Below the pieces are notes generated by a model. It worked only from the letters and a program-made list of their open reading frames with translations. It made no database searches and had not been told where the DNA came from. DNA of 64,000 nt from Gemmatimonadota bacterium (lineage in GTDB: Bacteria; Gemmatimonadota; Gemmatimonadetes; Palauibacterales; KS3-K002). The stretch is from NCBI GenBank assembly GCA_020344215.1, contig CP070815.1, positions 2,682,284 to 2,746,283 of the forward strand, in the 5' to 3' direction. Positions 1 through 8,828 of this stretch are shown piece by piece. The translations under genes and the position numbers were made by a program. Within the stretch, counting starts at the first letter, position 1, and each line of letters starts with the position of its first letter.

Positions 1-1076
1 GACGCCGCGTGCACGGCCAGCGTCTCGGTGCCGCCCAGGCTCACCGCCCGCCGCGCCAGCTGCATCCGCGCCGCGAAGCTGCGCGCCGCTTCGAAGCCGC
101 CCGCCAGCTCGAACACGACCATCCCGCCGAACCCGTCCATCTGCTTCTTCGCCAACTCGTGCTGCGGGTGAGAGGTGAGTCCCGGATAGTAGACGCGCTC
201 CACACCTGAGTGCGACTCGAGGAACTCGGCGACCGCTGTGGCGTTCGCGTTGTGCCGCGCCACGCGGAACGGCAGCGTCTGAATGCCTCGCGCCAATAGC
301 CACGATTCGAACGGGTGCGAGATGCCACCGTGAATGATGAGCCCGAACCAGAGGGTCTCGATACGCTCCTTGTCGCCAACGATGACGCCCGCTGTTACAT
401 CGCTGTGGCCACCCAGATACTTCGTCGCGCTGTGCACCACCAGGTCGATCCCGTGCTCGATGGGCCGCTGGTTGATCGGCGTGGCGAATGTGTTGTCCAT
501 GCACGTCGTGATCCCACGCTGGCGGGCGAGTGCAGCGACGCCTGCCAGGTCGGTCACGGCCAGCGTCGGGTTCACTGGCGTCTCAACGAATATGAGACGC
601 GTGTTGGGCCGGATCGCCGCCTCGAACGCTCCCACGTCCGTCAGCTCCACCAACGTCACTTCGATACCGTAGCGGGGCAGCCAGGTCTCCAGCGCCTTCA
701 TCGTGCCCACGTAGTGGCAGGTTTGTGCGATCAGGTGGTCGCCGTTCTTCAGGAGTCCCAGAAAGACCAGCATGATCGCTGCCATCCCGGAGGCCGTGAC
801 CAGCGCCGCCTCGCCGCCCTCCAGCCCGGCGATCGCCTCCTGCACAGCGGTAAAGTTCGGATTCCCGTACCGGGTATAGAACGTCTCGGGCCGAGACGCG
901 GTGGCCGCATCGGCCACCTCCCCAGGTTCACGGAAGGCAAAGGTCGAGCTCTGCCAGATCGGTGTCCCAATCGGAGCCCCCATCCCCGGCCCGTAGACCT
1001 CCGGGCCAGCGGCCGAGTGGATCGCCCGTGTAGCGACACCCCATTGGTTGGATTCCTGCTTCCTACCCTTGCTCAT
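1..1076 (-). CDS. Cystathionine gamma-synthase/lyase family PLP enzyme, C-terminus cut by the left edge
   Basis: The frame is open from the window edge to an ATG at 1076; a second ATG at 1079 sits too close to the GGAGGG ribosome site. The protein shows the Cys/Met-metabolism PLP fold: the N-terminal TRYGNPN motif, an ETPVNPT segment, a CMDNTFATP segment with the cofactor-binding Asp, and HSATKYLGGHSD with the Schiff-base lysine. About 357 of the usual 380-400 residues are present. Members perform gamma-replacement or gamma-elimination on cystathionine, O-acylhomoserine or methionine, and sequence reading alone cannot choose between them. It lies 54 bases downstream of glutamate dehydrogenase on the same strand, so co-transcription is possible. 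Confidence 0.9.
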   Translation of the reverse strand, partial: MSKGRKQESNQWGVATRAIHSAAGPEVYGPGMGAPIGTPIWQSSTFAFREPGEVADAATASRPETFYTRYGNPNFTAVQEAIAGLEGGEAALVTASGMAAIMLVFLGLLKNGDHLIAQTCHYVGTMKALETWLPRYGIEVTLVELTDVGAFEAAIRPNTRLIFVETPVNPTLAVTDLAGVAALARQRGITTCMDNTFATPINQRPIEHGIDLVVHSATKYLGGHSDVTAGVIVGDKERIETLWFGLIIHGGISHPFESWLLARGIQTLPFRVARHNANATAVAEFLESHSGVERVYYPGLTSHPQHELAKKQMDGFGGMVVFELAGGFEAARSFAARMQLARRAVSLGGTETLAVHAA

Positions 1077-1130
1077 CATCCCTCCGTTCTCGGACGGCCC
1101 GCCAGCCGCTCCTGACAGATCCGCAGCAAA

Positions 1131-4100
1131 TCAATCTCTGCCCCCTAGGATGCCCCTCGACTGGCGCACGACCTCCCGGGTCGCGACGGCCAGCGCAGAC
1201 ACGTTGATGTTCTCGGGAACCACCAGCTCCCCAAGCACCTCACGAATCGCGCCCAGACGCGTGACGTGCCGCTCGCGTAGAGCATCCAGCCGTTCGTCGA
1301 TAGGCGTCTCTTCGGAACCCAACGCCAGCACGGCCAGCGTCAGATTGCGACGTGCCTCGCCCATGTCCTGCATCAAGCCCTGAACCGCACGTTGCTCCCA
1401 CACATCCTCGCCGGCCGCCATGTTGAGCAACTCCAAGAGTAACGCAAAGTCCACCTCATCGGTGAGCGCGAAGTACACGCGCCCCACATCGGCTACGGAG
1501 AAGCCGACTTCCTGCGAGATACGCGTGATCTCCATCAGCTCACCGAGGAACTGAAGCGCCGCCATCTTCTCCGCCGTCTCCCGCGGCACGCCGCCCGACT
1601 GCAGCTCCGCCAGCGTCGCTTCGAACGCCTCGCGCTGCGAACCGAGCAGCATGCTGGGCAGCACGACGTTCAACTCGGCCACAGGCCCCTTGAAGGTCTC
1701 GATCGCCGCGCCGATCCCCGGCTCCCGCGGCAGATTCTCCACGGCCCAGCGGACCGTACGATCGAGGATCCCCTCCAGCGCCAGCAACCAGCGGAGTTCC
1801 TGGTCAGCGGAGATCGACGCCTCGTTCTTTTCGATCCGCTCGAGCAGGTCACCGACACCAGCGATCTCCGCCGCTACGAACCAGCCGCGCGCAACATCGA
1901 CCGGCGACGCGCCCGTATCGCGTGTGACGGTCGGCACCAATGTGCAGCCCATGAGATCGATCAGCCTGCTGGTGAGCACCGTGGCTGCGATCTCGCGCCG
2001 CAGACGATGGTTGCGGAGGTCATTCGCGGTGACCCGCACGACGACGGGATCGGGGAAGTAGTCGTGCAACAACTGCACGAGTGCAGGGTCGTCCGGTAGC
2101 GCCGACTCGAGGATTGACCGCTTGAGATGCAGCTTGGCGTAGGCGAGCAAGATTGCCAGCTCCGGACGCGTCAGACTCTTTCCGAGTTCCTGCCGCTGCT
2201 GCAGGCGGCTCCAGCCCGGCAGAGACTCGAGCGAACGACTGAGTCCCGCGTTCTGCTCCAGGTAGTACGAGGCGTCGCGGAACTCCCCCAGCCGCTCCCT
2301 CGCCCTCAGCTGCTCGAGGCTGAGCGCCCTGGCCTGGGAGCGATTATTGCCCAGCACCATCACGGCCACAATATCGGTCACCCGCTCGAGCATCTCGTTG
2401 CGCTCGTCCGGCGATAGCTCGCCTCGGTCGACGAGGGCGCGGAGCAAGATCTTGAGATTGACCTCGTGGTCGGACATATCTACGCCGCCCGAGTTGTCGA
2501 CGGCGTCAGTATTGATGCGGCCGCCTTCCAGAGCGTACTCAATGCGCGCCCGCTGGGTCAGCCCGAGGTTGCCCCCCTCACCCACCACCTTCACACGCAG
2601 CTGGTTCGAGTCGATACGAACGGCATCATTGCTCGAGTCGCCGACCTCGGCATGCGTTTCCTCCGGCGCCTTTACGTACGTCCCGATCCCGCCGTTCCAG
2701 AGAAGGTCGACCGGCGCCTGCAGGATCAGCCTGATCAGCGCCTGGCCATTCACCACGCTCTCATCGGCCCCCAGTGCTCGCCGCGCTTGCGGTGACAAGC
2801 GTATCTCCTTCGCCCCGCGCGGGTAGACGCCGCCGCCCTCGCTGATCAGCGACGTATCGTAGTCCAGCCAGCTCGACGTCGGCAGGCGAAAGAGCCGCAG
2901 CCGCTCCTGGTATGACGTTTCGGGATCGGGGTCCGGGTCGATGAAGATGTTACGATGATCGAAGGCGGCGATGAGCCGGATGGTCCGGCTGAGGAGCATT
3001 CCATTGCCGAATACGTCGCCGCCCATGTCGCCAATGCCGACGACGGTCAGCGGCTCCCTCATGATGTCCACGCCCATCTCACGGAAGTGGCGCTTCACGC
3101 ATTCCCAGGCGCCGCGCGCTGTTATCCCTTCCTTCTTATGGTCGTAGCCGTGCGAGCCGCCGGATGCGAACGCATCGCCCATCCAGAAACCGTACTGCGC
3201 GGCGATCTGATTCGCCGTGTCGGAGAAGGCGGCCGTGCCCTTGTCGGCGGCCACCACGAGGTACGGGTCCTCACCATCGTGGGCGACGGTGTCCGGCGGA
3301 TGCACCACGGCGCCGTCAACGATGTTGTCGGTGACGTCGAGAAGACCGGCGATGAAGTCGCGATAGCAATCGCGCACCTCGGCGCCGAGCTCGGCGCGAT
3401 CCGTCGGCGGCCGCCTCAGGCAGAACGCGCCCTTCGCGCCACTGGGCACAATCACCGCGTTCTTGGTCTGCTGGGTCTTCACCAGCCCGAGCACTTCGGT
3501 GCGGAAGTCGTCGGGCCGCTCGCTCCAGCGGATACCGCCACGTGCCACCGCACCAAACCTCAGGTGCGCGCCCGCCACGCGCACGCTGTGCACAAACATC
3601 TCACGCGCAGGCCGCGGCTGTGGCATCTGCTCGATCGTTGCGCAGTCAAACTTGAAGGTGAGGCGCGGGCAGTCCAGCTCGCCACTCCTGTTCCTGAAAT
3701 AGCTCGTCCGAACCGTCGCCTCGATCAGGTTGTGCAACCGTCTCAGAGTCAGATCATCGGCGATGCTGTCGACGGCCTGTAGCGAATCTCGGAAACGGTC
3801 GCCCGCCGCTCCCACCGCGACCGTTCGATCGCCCGTCAACCCAGGATCGAACTTCGTCCGGAAGTTCTCGAACAGCAGCCGTGCCACCTCCGGATAGACG
3901 ATCAGTGCATCTGGTGCGGCGCGGCGGCTGGGCACGGCACCGACCTGAAACGCATAGGCGGAGTAAGCGCGCAGTACAGCCACCTCCTCCCAGGCGAGGC
4001 CGGCGCTGATCACCAGTCGATTGAGGCGATCGTTATCTGCCCGGCCGCTATGCACACCACGCAACGTGCTGGTGAGCGACACCCCGAGGCCGGCATGATC

Positions 4101-5972
4101 GAGCGGCCCCCTATCCGGCCCCTGCACCACAAAGGTGTGGATCGTCGCCGCGCCCTTCCCCGACACATCGATATCGAGTGCATCCGCCTGAATCACTCGC
4201 AGACCTAGGTTCTCGAGGATGGGCATCGTATCGGCGAGGATCATCGTGCCGCGCCTGACGAAAAGTCGCAGCTCAGTGGCCTTCAGGTCGCCGCTCTCGT
4301 AAGGCTCCATCGCCACCTGCATGAGCCCGGTTCGCTCCAGCGCCTCGAGCCGCTCGATATCCTCCACCGCGGTGTCCACGTCGACCGTGGCGACGTACTC
4401 CGCCGAAAACGCATCGAAGTAGGTCTCCTCCAGCCGGTGGACACCCTCCGCGCCGTGCCGGTCGCCCAGCGCGCCGCGCAGCCGCTGCTTCCAGGTTCGC
4501 GCGATCGATGCGGCATGATCCCGCAGCGCTTTCAGGTCGATCTCGGCAATTCGCTGCGGGCTGGCCGAGACGTAAAAGTGCATCCGCGCAGTCTGACCTT
4601 CGCCCAGCGCCAGGTGGTCGTTGAGAATGCTGCCGCCAAGCGCCTCGGCGATCTCGCCCCGCAGCCGCCCCCGCACCTCGTCGGAATAGTTGCGCTTGGG
4701 GAGGATGACCATGACAATCACGCCCCGGCCCAGGATGTCGGGCGTCAGCAGGAGACGGACGTCGCCCGTATCCTCCGCCGCCAGCACCGCCCGGATCTGC
4801 TGCCGCAGGTCCTCGACGCTTACGAGGAACAGCTCCTCCTTGGGCATGTCGTTGAAGAGCTGCACGAGCGCTTTGTAATCGTGTGATCCTTCGGGTAGTC
4901 TCTCGGCGGCAAGCACTTTCTCCAGCTTCCGCCGCAGAACCGGGATGTCGCCCGAGTACTCCGAGTAGGCCGCCCAGGTGAACAGGCCCAGGAAGCGATG
5001 TTCTCCGATGACCTCGCCCGCCTCGTCCAGCTTCTTGATTCCTACGTAGTCCATACGGGCCCGGCGGTGCACGCGTGACTCGGAGTTCGTCTTCGAGACG
5101 ATCAGCAGCGGGCCAAGCAGCGCCCGGGCGCGTAGATCCGGCGGCAGCTCGTCGAGCGCCTTGGGCTCCCAGGCAGACGAGTCGCTCTCGCGCCGCAGGA
5201 TGCCGAGTCCGGAACCGCGCTCAACGCTGACGAAGCGTCGGCCGTCGGGGCCCTTGCGGAGGTCGTAACCGCGGTAGCCGAGGAAGACGAAGCCTCCGTC
5301 CTTAAGCCACTGGAGGAAAGCGATGATCTCGTCCACCTCCGTTGCGCGGTCGCGGTGTCGAGTCTCGAACCGCTGCAGCTCCTCGCACACGAAGTCCGCC
5401 ATCTTGAGCATCGGCTGGAAGTCGTCGGTCGCCACTCGGACCTCTTCCAGACAGTGCCGTGCCTCCGCCTCCAAGGAGCGAACGATCTCCAGGTCGAGGT
5501 GGCCCTCGAACTCGACGTACGGCACGGCGAAGTTCGGGCCCTCCGGGCTCCAGTCCCGGACTTCGGCGACCTTTCCGGCCTCGTCGCGTTCGACCACGAC
5601 GATGGGGTGGAGCTCGTTCCGGATCTCGAAGCCCTTGCTCGTGAGCAGACCGTGCAGCGTGTCGACGACGAACGGGCGGTCCCGGATGACCACGGCGGCA
5701 GTGCCGGTATGTCCGTATCCGGGGCGCTGTGCGACGCGCACCCCGATGTCGCCGGGGGCCGTTGAGTCGAGCAAATCGAAGCTGTTCGAGACCAGCTCGA
5801 ACACTTCCGCATCGGTGCGGCCGCGGAAGAAATCCGCCGGCGCCCGACTCAATACGGCGCGTGCGAACGCTCTGAGCTTCTGACTTCTACCAGCGTCGCC
5901 GCCGGCTTCTATGCCCTCGAGCACAGCCTCCAGCAACGGGGCACCGGAATCGTCCTTTGCCTCTCTATCCAT
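1131..5972 (-). CDS. Large NAD-specific glutamate dehydrogenase
   Basis: A 1613-residue protein, matching the usual size of the large (about 180 kDa) NAD-dependent glutamate dehydrogenases that convert glutamate to 2-oxoglutarate and ammonium. The long N-terminal half holds the ACT-like regulatory region. The catalytic core includes GGIRWSERPDDFRTEVLGL near residue 810, a DKGTAAFSDTAN segment near 910 and GGSHGYDHKKEGITARGAW near 940, followed by a nucleotide-binding region with GDMGGDVFGNGML. The frame stays open upstream to 6164, but the extension is Arg/Pro/Ser-rich and lies in the divergent promoter region, so I chose the ATG at 5972 (MDREAKDD). The cut PLP enzyme follows on the same strand. 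Function is confident; start is moderately confident. Confidence 0.95.
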   Translation of the reverse strand: MDREAKDDSGAPLLEAVLEGIEAGGDAGRSQKLRAFARAVLSRAPADFFRGRTDAEVFELVSNSFDLLDSTAPGDIGVRVAQRPGYGHTGTAAVVIRDRPFVVDTLHGLLTSKGFEIRNELHPIVVVERDEAGKVAEVRDWSPEGPNFAVPYVEFEGHLDLEIVRSLEAEARHCLEEVRVATDDFQPMLKMADFVCEELQRFETRHRDRATEVDEIIAFLQWLKDGGFVFLGYRGYDLRKGPDGRRFVSVERGSGLGILRRESDSSAWEPKALDELPPDLRARALLGPLLIVSKTNSESRVHRRARMDYVGIKKLDEAGEVIGEHRFLGLFTWAAYSEYSGDIPVLRRKLEKVLAAERLPEGSHDYKALVQLFNDMPKEELFLVSVEDLRQQIRAVLAAEDTGDVRLLLTPDILGRGVIVMVILPKRNYSDEVRGRLRGEIAEALGGSILNDHLALGEGQTARMHFYVSASPQRIAEIDLKALRDHAASIARTWKQRLRGALGDRHGAEGVHRLEETYFDAFSAEYVATVDVDTAVEDIERLEALERTGLMQVAMEPYESGDLKATELRLFVRRGTMILADTMPILENLGLRVIQADALDIDVSGKGAATIHTFVVQGPDRGPLDHAGLGVSLTSTLRGVHSGRADNDRLNRLVISAGLAWEEVAVLRAYSAYAFQVGAVPSRRAAPDALIVYPEVARLLFENFRTKFDPGLTGDRTVAVGAAGDRFRDSLQAVDSIADDLTLRRLHNLIEATVRTSYFRNRSGELDCPRLTFKFDCATIEQMPQPRPAREMFVHSVRVAGAHLRFGAVARGGIRWSERPDDFRTEVLGLVKTQQTKNAVIVPSGAKGAFCLRRPPTDRAELGAEVRDCYRDFIAGLLDVTDNIVDGAVVHPPDTVAHDGEDPYLVVAADKGTAAFSDTANQIAAQYGFWMGDAFASGGSHGYDHKKEGITARGAWECVKRHFREMGVDIMREPLTVVGIGDMGGDVFGNGMLLSRTIRLIAAFDHRNIFIDPDPDPETSYQERLRLFRLPTSSWLDYDTSLISEGGGVYPRGAKEIRLSPQARRALGADESVVNGQALIRLILQAPVDLLWNGGIGTYVKAPEETHAEVGDSSNDAVRIDSNQLRVKVVGEGGNLGLTQRARIEYALEGGRINTDAVDNSGGVDMSDHEVNLKILLRALVDRGELSPDERNEMLERVTDIVAVMVLGNNRSQARALSLEQLRARERLGEFRDASYYLEQNAGLSRSLESLPGWSRLQQRQELGKSLTRPELAILLAYAKLHLKRSILESALPDDPALVQLLHDYFPDPVVVRVTANDLRNHRLRREIAATVLTSRLIDLMGCTLVPTVTRDTGASPVDVARGWFVAAEIAGVGDLLERIEKNEASISADQELRWLLALEGILDRTVRWAVENLPREPGIGAAIETFKGPVAELNVVLPSMLLGSQREAFEATLAELQSGGVPRETAEKMAALQFLGELMEITRISQEVGFSVADVGRVYFALTDEVDFALLLELLNMAAGEDVWEQRAVQGLMQDMGEARRNLTLAVLALGSEETPIDERLDALRERHVTRLGAIREVLGELVVPENINVSALAVATREVVRQSRGILGGRD

Positions 5973-6256
5973 CTCGCTTCGTGTGGATTGACGACATGCA
6001 GCGTCGGAGTGAATCCCTAGTCCCGGCCTCGCAATCTGGCGCGATCCCGCGCTCGGCCGCAATATACGTGGTTGCGCGAAGATCGCTGCAAAACCGAGGC
6101 CGTTGCGTGACAGGACCGCCGAGCGGCCCGGCGCGATCTCCGGCGTTCTCCCCTGCCGCGCCAACGTCGAGGCCGTACCCGGGCGATCGGATTCGGCTCC
6201 GACGGTGTAGTACAGCTGGCCATCAGCGATCCGTTGCCCAAACTGGAAGGACCCCG
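5973..6256. other. Divergent intergenic region (284 bp)
   Basis: Lies between the divergent starts of glutamate dehydrogenase and the YheT-type hydrolase, so it should carry promoters for both. Open frames cross it on both strands but their composition looks non-coding. I could not pick out a convincing -35/-10 pair or riboswitch by eye. Confidence 0.5.
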
Positions 6257-7321
6257 GTGACCGACGCTCACGATAAGGCGACAGACCGTCAGGAGCGGCG
6301 GGTGGGCCCGTTCGAGGCCGCCTGGTGGCTGCGCGGCCGGCATCGGCAGACCGTCTGGAACCGGACGCTGCGGCGCCGGCCGCGGGTCCCCACCACTCGC
6401 GTCCGCTGGACCACTCCCGACGGCGACTTTCTCGACCTCGACTTCATAGATGGCCCGCTCGCTTCGCCGCAGCTACTGGTGATCCACGGGCTCGAGGGCT
6501 CTTCCGATCGGAAATACGTGCGCGGGCTCCTCGCCCTGGCAGCGGGGCGCGGCTGGCGCGGCGCCGCCATCAATTTCAGGGGGTGTGGCGAGACGATGAA
6601 CCGCGCGCCGCGGCTCTACCATTCCGGTGAAACGGCGGACCTCGACTGGGTGGTCGGTGAGCTGGCCAAGCGAGACCCCGGCGCCGCGATCCTGCCCATC
6701 GGGGTGTCGCTGGGCGGGAACGTGCTGCTCAAGTGGCTGGGCGAGGAAGGGGAGCACGCCGCCGACGAAGTCGTGGCTGGTGTGGCAGTCTCGACGCCCT
6801 TCGACCTGGCGGCGGCGGCCGAGAGGATGTCACGCGGGCTGGGCCGGCTGTACACCCACTTCTTCCTGCGCACCCTCAAGGAAAAAGCGCTCGCCAAGGC
6901 GGCGCAGTACCCTGACATCCTGGACGCCACCGCGATCCGCCGCGCCCGGACCTGGCGCGAATACGACGATGTCACCACCGCCCCACTTCACGGTTTCCAC
7001 GACGCCGCCGACTACTGGGAACGCTCCAGCTCGATCAACTACCTCGACCGGATCCGCCGCCCCGTGCTGCTGATCAGCGCCCGCGATGATCCGTTCATCC
7101 CTGAGTCCTCGCTGCCTGTGGACGCGGTCGAGCGCTCGCCGTGGCTGCACGCCGAGTTCACCGCGCGCGGTGGTCACGCCGGGTTCATAACCGGCGCTCT
7201 CCCCTGGCTACCCGTCTATTGGGCGGAGCAGCGGGCCATGGAATTCCTGGCCAGCTTCGCTCCCAGCATCCGCCCGACCGACGCCCCGTCCCAGCGCTGC
7301 TCCTCCGAGCCCGCGCCCTGA
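6257..7321 (+). CDS. YheT-type alpha/beta hydrolase
   Basis: A 354-residue alpha/beta hydrolase of the YheT/EMB8 group. The nucleophile elbow is GVSLGGN with Ser151, the acid is probably the Asp of the SARDDPFIP segment near residue 276, and the His is in GGHAGF (His307). The N-terminal WWLRGRHRQTVW segment is typical of this group. The start is a GTG at 6257 with GGAAGG about six bases upstream; the frame is open further upstream but that stretch looks non-coding. The native substrate of the family is poorly known; esterase activity is expected. It runs divergently from glutamate dehydrogenase and converges on the SPFH gene nine bases away. Confidence 0.9.
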   Translation: MTDAHDKATDRQERRVGPFEAAWWLRGRHRQTVWNRTLRRRPRVPTTRVRWTTPDGDFLDLDFIDGPLASPQLLVIHGLEGSSDRKYVRGLLALAAGRGWRGAAINFRGCGETMNRAPRLYHSGETADLDWVVGELAKRDPGAAILPIGVSLGGNVLLKWLGEEGEHAADEVVAGVAVSTPFDLAAAAERMSRGLGRLYTHFFLRTLKEKALAKAAQYPDILDATAIRRARTWREYDDVTTAPLHGFHDAADYWERSSSINYLDRIRRPVLLISARDDPFIPESSLPVDAVERSPWLHAEFTARGGHAGFITGALPWLPVYWAEQRAMEFLASFAPSIRPTDAPSQRCSSEPAP

Positions 7322-7330
7322 GAGGCGCCG

Positions 7331-8221
7331 CTACTGCCGACGAACGGCCGTCGGCACGGTGAACAGCAGATTGCCACCCTCGGTCGGCGCGATGATCACA
7401 TTGCCTTCCTTCTGCCCGACCTCCTGCAGCGTCTGCATATAGAAGTACGACAGGTACGCGGAAGTCAGGCTCTGGCCGATGATGTTCTGCGAATCACGGA
7501 TACCCAGAGCCTCCTGCCGCTTCTGCTCCGCCTGCTCCATGACGATCTCGGTCTGGAACTTCTGCGCCTGCACTTCCTGCTCGCGCTGCAACTTCAGCTC
7601 GATCGCCTGTCGCACCGCCGGCGGCGGCTGAATCTCGCGGACGAAGAAACGGACGACCTCGACACCCTTAGCCGCCAGCTCCTCGGCCATCAGCTCCCTG
7701 ACCCGGCCGGCGATCTGCAGCCGCTCGGTGGAGAGAATCTGGGTGCCCGTGAGCTCGGCGATCGCGTCACGCAGCGCGCTCCGGTACGTCGTGTACACGT
7801 ACTGGTTGACCGCGCGCATGTCGCCGACGACCAGGTACAGGTCGACCGCACTCTCCGGCGTGACGCGATAGCGGTAAGAGGCATCCACCGTAATCGTCAG
7901 CTGGTCCGCGGTCAGCGCCTCCGCTATTTCGCTCTGCGCGCCGAACGGCCACTGGATCTCACGGGTCTCGTACTTCGAGTACTGCCTCCAGAAGACAGCC
8001 GGAGCCGCGAAGTACAGGCCCTGCCCGAAGGACTGGTCCCCCACGTTCCCCGTGATCGGGTTCTTCAGCACCGCCACCTCATAGTCGGTGACGGTCGTGC
8101 AAGAGAACGGGATAGTGACCGCGAACAGAAGCACCGCCGCCGTCGGCACCATCACCATCGACTTGGCCAGCGACGGGCGCCGCATCGCGCGGAACTCGCG
8201 AGGAATGATCGGATCTGCCAT
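7331..8221 (-). CDS. SPFH/prohibitin-domain membrane protein
   Basis: A 296-residue protein with one N-terminal hydrophobic segment (about residues 23-40, ending IPFSC) followed by a Band-7/SPFH domain. Typical features are the GQGLYFAAPAVFW region, the ITVDASYRYRV beta segment, and a long helix rich in Glu, Gln and Arg (LKLQREQEVQAQKFQTEIV) resembling prohibitin and HflC. Such proteins oligomerise at the membrane and modulate proteases or lipid domains; the specific role here is unknown. An AAGGGGTGA ribosome site precedes the ATG. The Cys after the hydrophobic segment could be a lipobox, but a transmembrane anchor is equally likely. Confidence 0.88.
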   Translation of the reverse strand: MADPIIPREFRAMRRPSLAKSMVMVPTAAVLLFAVTIPFSCTTVTDYEVAVLKNPITGNVGDQSFGQGLYFAAPAVFWRQYSKYETREIQWPFGAQSEIAEALTADQLTITVDASYRYRVTPESAVDLYLVVGDMRAVNQYVYTTYRSALRDAIAELTGTQILSTERLQIAGRVRELMAEELAAKGVEVVRFFVREIQPPPAVRQAIELKLQREQEVQAQKFQTEIVMEQAEQKRQEALGIRDSQNIIGQSLTSAYLSYFYMQTLQEVGQKEGNVIIAPTEGGNLLFTVPTAVRRQ

Positions 8222-8290
8222 GATCTCACCCCTTCAGTCTGTAGTGTTCGAGCTGGACGTTCACCAACATCTACACCTGTGATCCACGCC

Positions 8291-8728
8291 TTATTCTTCG
8301 CTCGGCAGCGCCCGCCGCCAGGTGGCAACGGCCGTCGCAAGCGCAGCCAGCATCCAGGCCAGCGCGACGAACCGGCCGGCGCGACTCTCGATTCCCAGCC
8401 AACCCACCGCGACCACGAGGACCAGCATCCAAGCGATCCCCGCACCCCACACCAGTACGCCTTCCCACCATTCGCCGACTCGCGAGGCAACCAGGGTGCT
8501 GCCGGCCCCCATCCCGAGGATGGCGAGCGGTACGGCAAGTAGAACAGGGTTCGCCTCGCTGCAGGCACCGGCCAGTGGGCAACCGCTCACCAGGCGGCCC
8601 AGCGCCCGGCCGAGAACGTAGCCGGCCACGAACCCACCCGGTGCCAGAAGGGCGACGCGGAAGACAGCGATCCCGAGTCCGTCGGGCCTAGCCCCCCTCC
8701 GCTTTCTCTCGTTCCTTGCGAATGCCAT
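8291..8728 (-). CDS. Small integral membrane protein of unknown function
   Basis: A 145-residue protein with a basic N-terminus (RNERKRRGARP) and about four predicted membrane segments: residues 18-45, 61-80, 87-108 and 120-136. It contains a Cys pair (GCPLAGAC) between the first two. I do not recognise the family. The ATG at 8728 lies inside the 38-residue ORF next to it, in another frame, with no clear ribosome site, so translation may be coupled or may start later. It sits between that small ORF and the SPFH gene on the same strand. Confidence 0.65.
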   Translation of the reverse strand: MAFARNERKRRGARPDGLGIAVFRVALLAPGGFVAGYVLGRALGRLVSGCPLAGACSEANPVLLAVPLAILGMGAGSTLVASRVGEWWEGVLVWGAGIAWMLVLVVAVGWLGIESRAGRFVALAWMLAALATAVATWRRALPSEE

Positions 8729-8804
8729 AGGTCAGGAGCAGCAGGAAGCCGCCCCAAACGAATCCGCAGGTCAGCACCAAGGCGATAAGCGCGGACGTGT
8801 TCAC
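8688..8804 (-). CDS. 38-residue membrane peptide resembling NSS-transporter small subunit (MetS-like)
   Basis: A GTG-started ORF of 38 residues beginning VNTSALIALVLTCGFVWGGF and ending in a charged tail (GIRKEREKAEGG). The layout is a short N-terminus with TSA, one hydrophobic helix with a WGG motif, and a basic C-terminus. This matches the small subunits of methionine/alanine-type NSS importers (MetS in corynebacteria). A GGAGGGGG stretch lies about 11 bases before the GTG. It starts 24 bases after the tryptophanase stop codon on the same strand, and an NSS symporter lies at 13872-15341. The family call rests on pattern memory, not a search; it could be an unrelated small membrane peptide. 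Confidence 0.6.
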   Translation of the reverse strand: MNTSALIALVLTCGFVWGGFLLLLTYGIRKEREKAEGG

Positions 8805-8828
8805 TGGCGTATCTGCCCCCTCCCTGGA

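Noticed and set aside
301..330. tRNA-like GTTCGAATC on the minus strand
   Set aside because: It codes for a conserved PFES stretch of the PLP enzyme and no cloverleaf surrounds it.
315..1115. A 266-residue plus-strand open frame opposite the PLP enzyme
   Set aside because: Arg/His/Pro-rich composition with no family features; it is the antisense shadow of a clear enzyme frame on the minus strand.
2955..3782. Plus-strand open frame of 275 residues inside glutamate dehydrogenase
   Set aside because: It is antisense to conserved catalytic motifs and has shadow-like composition.
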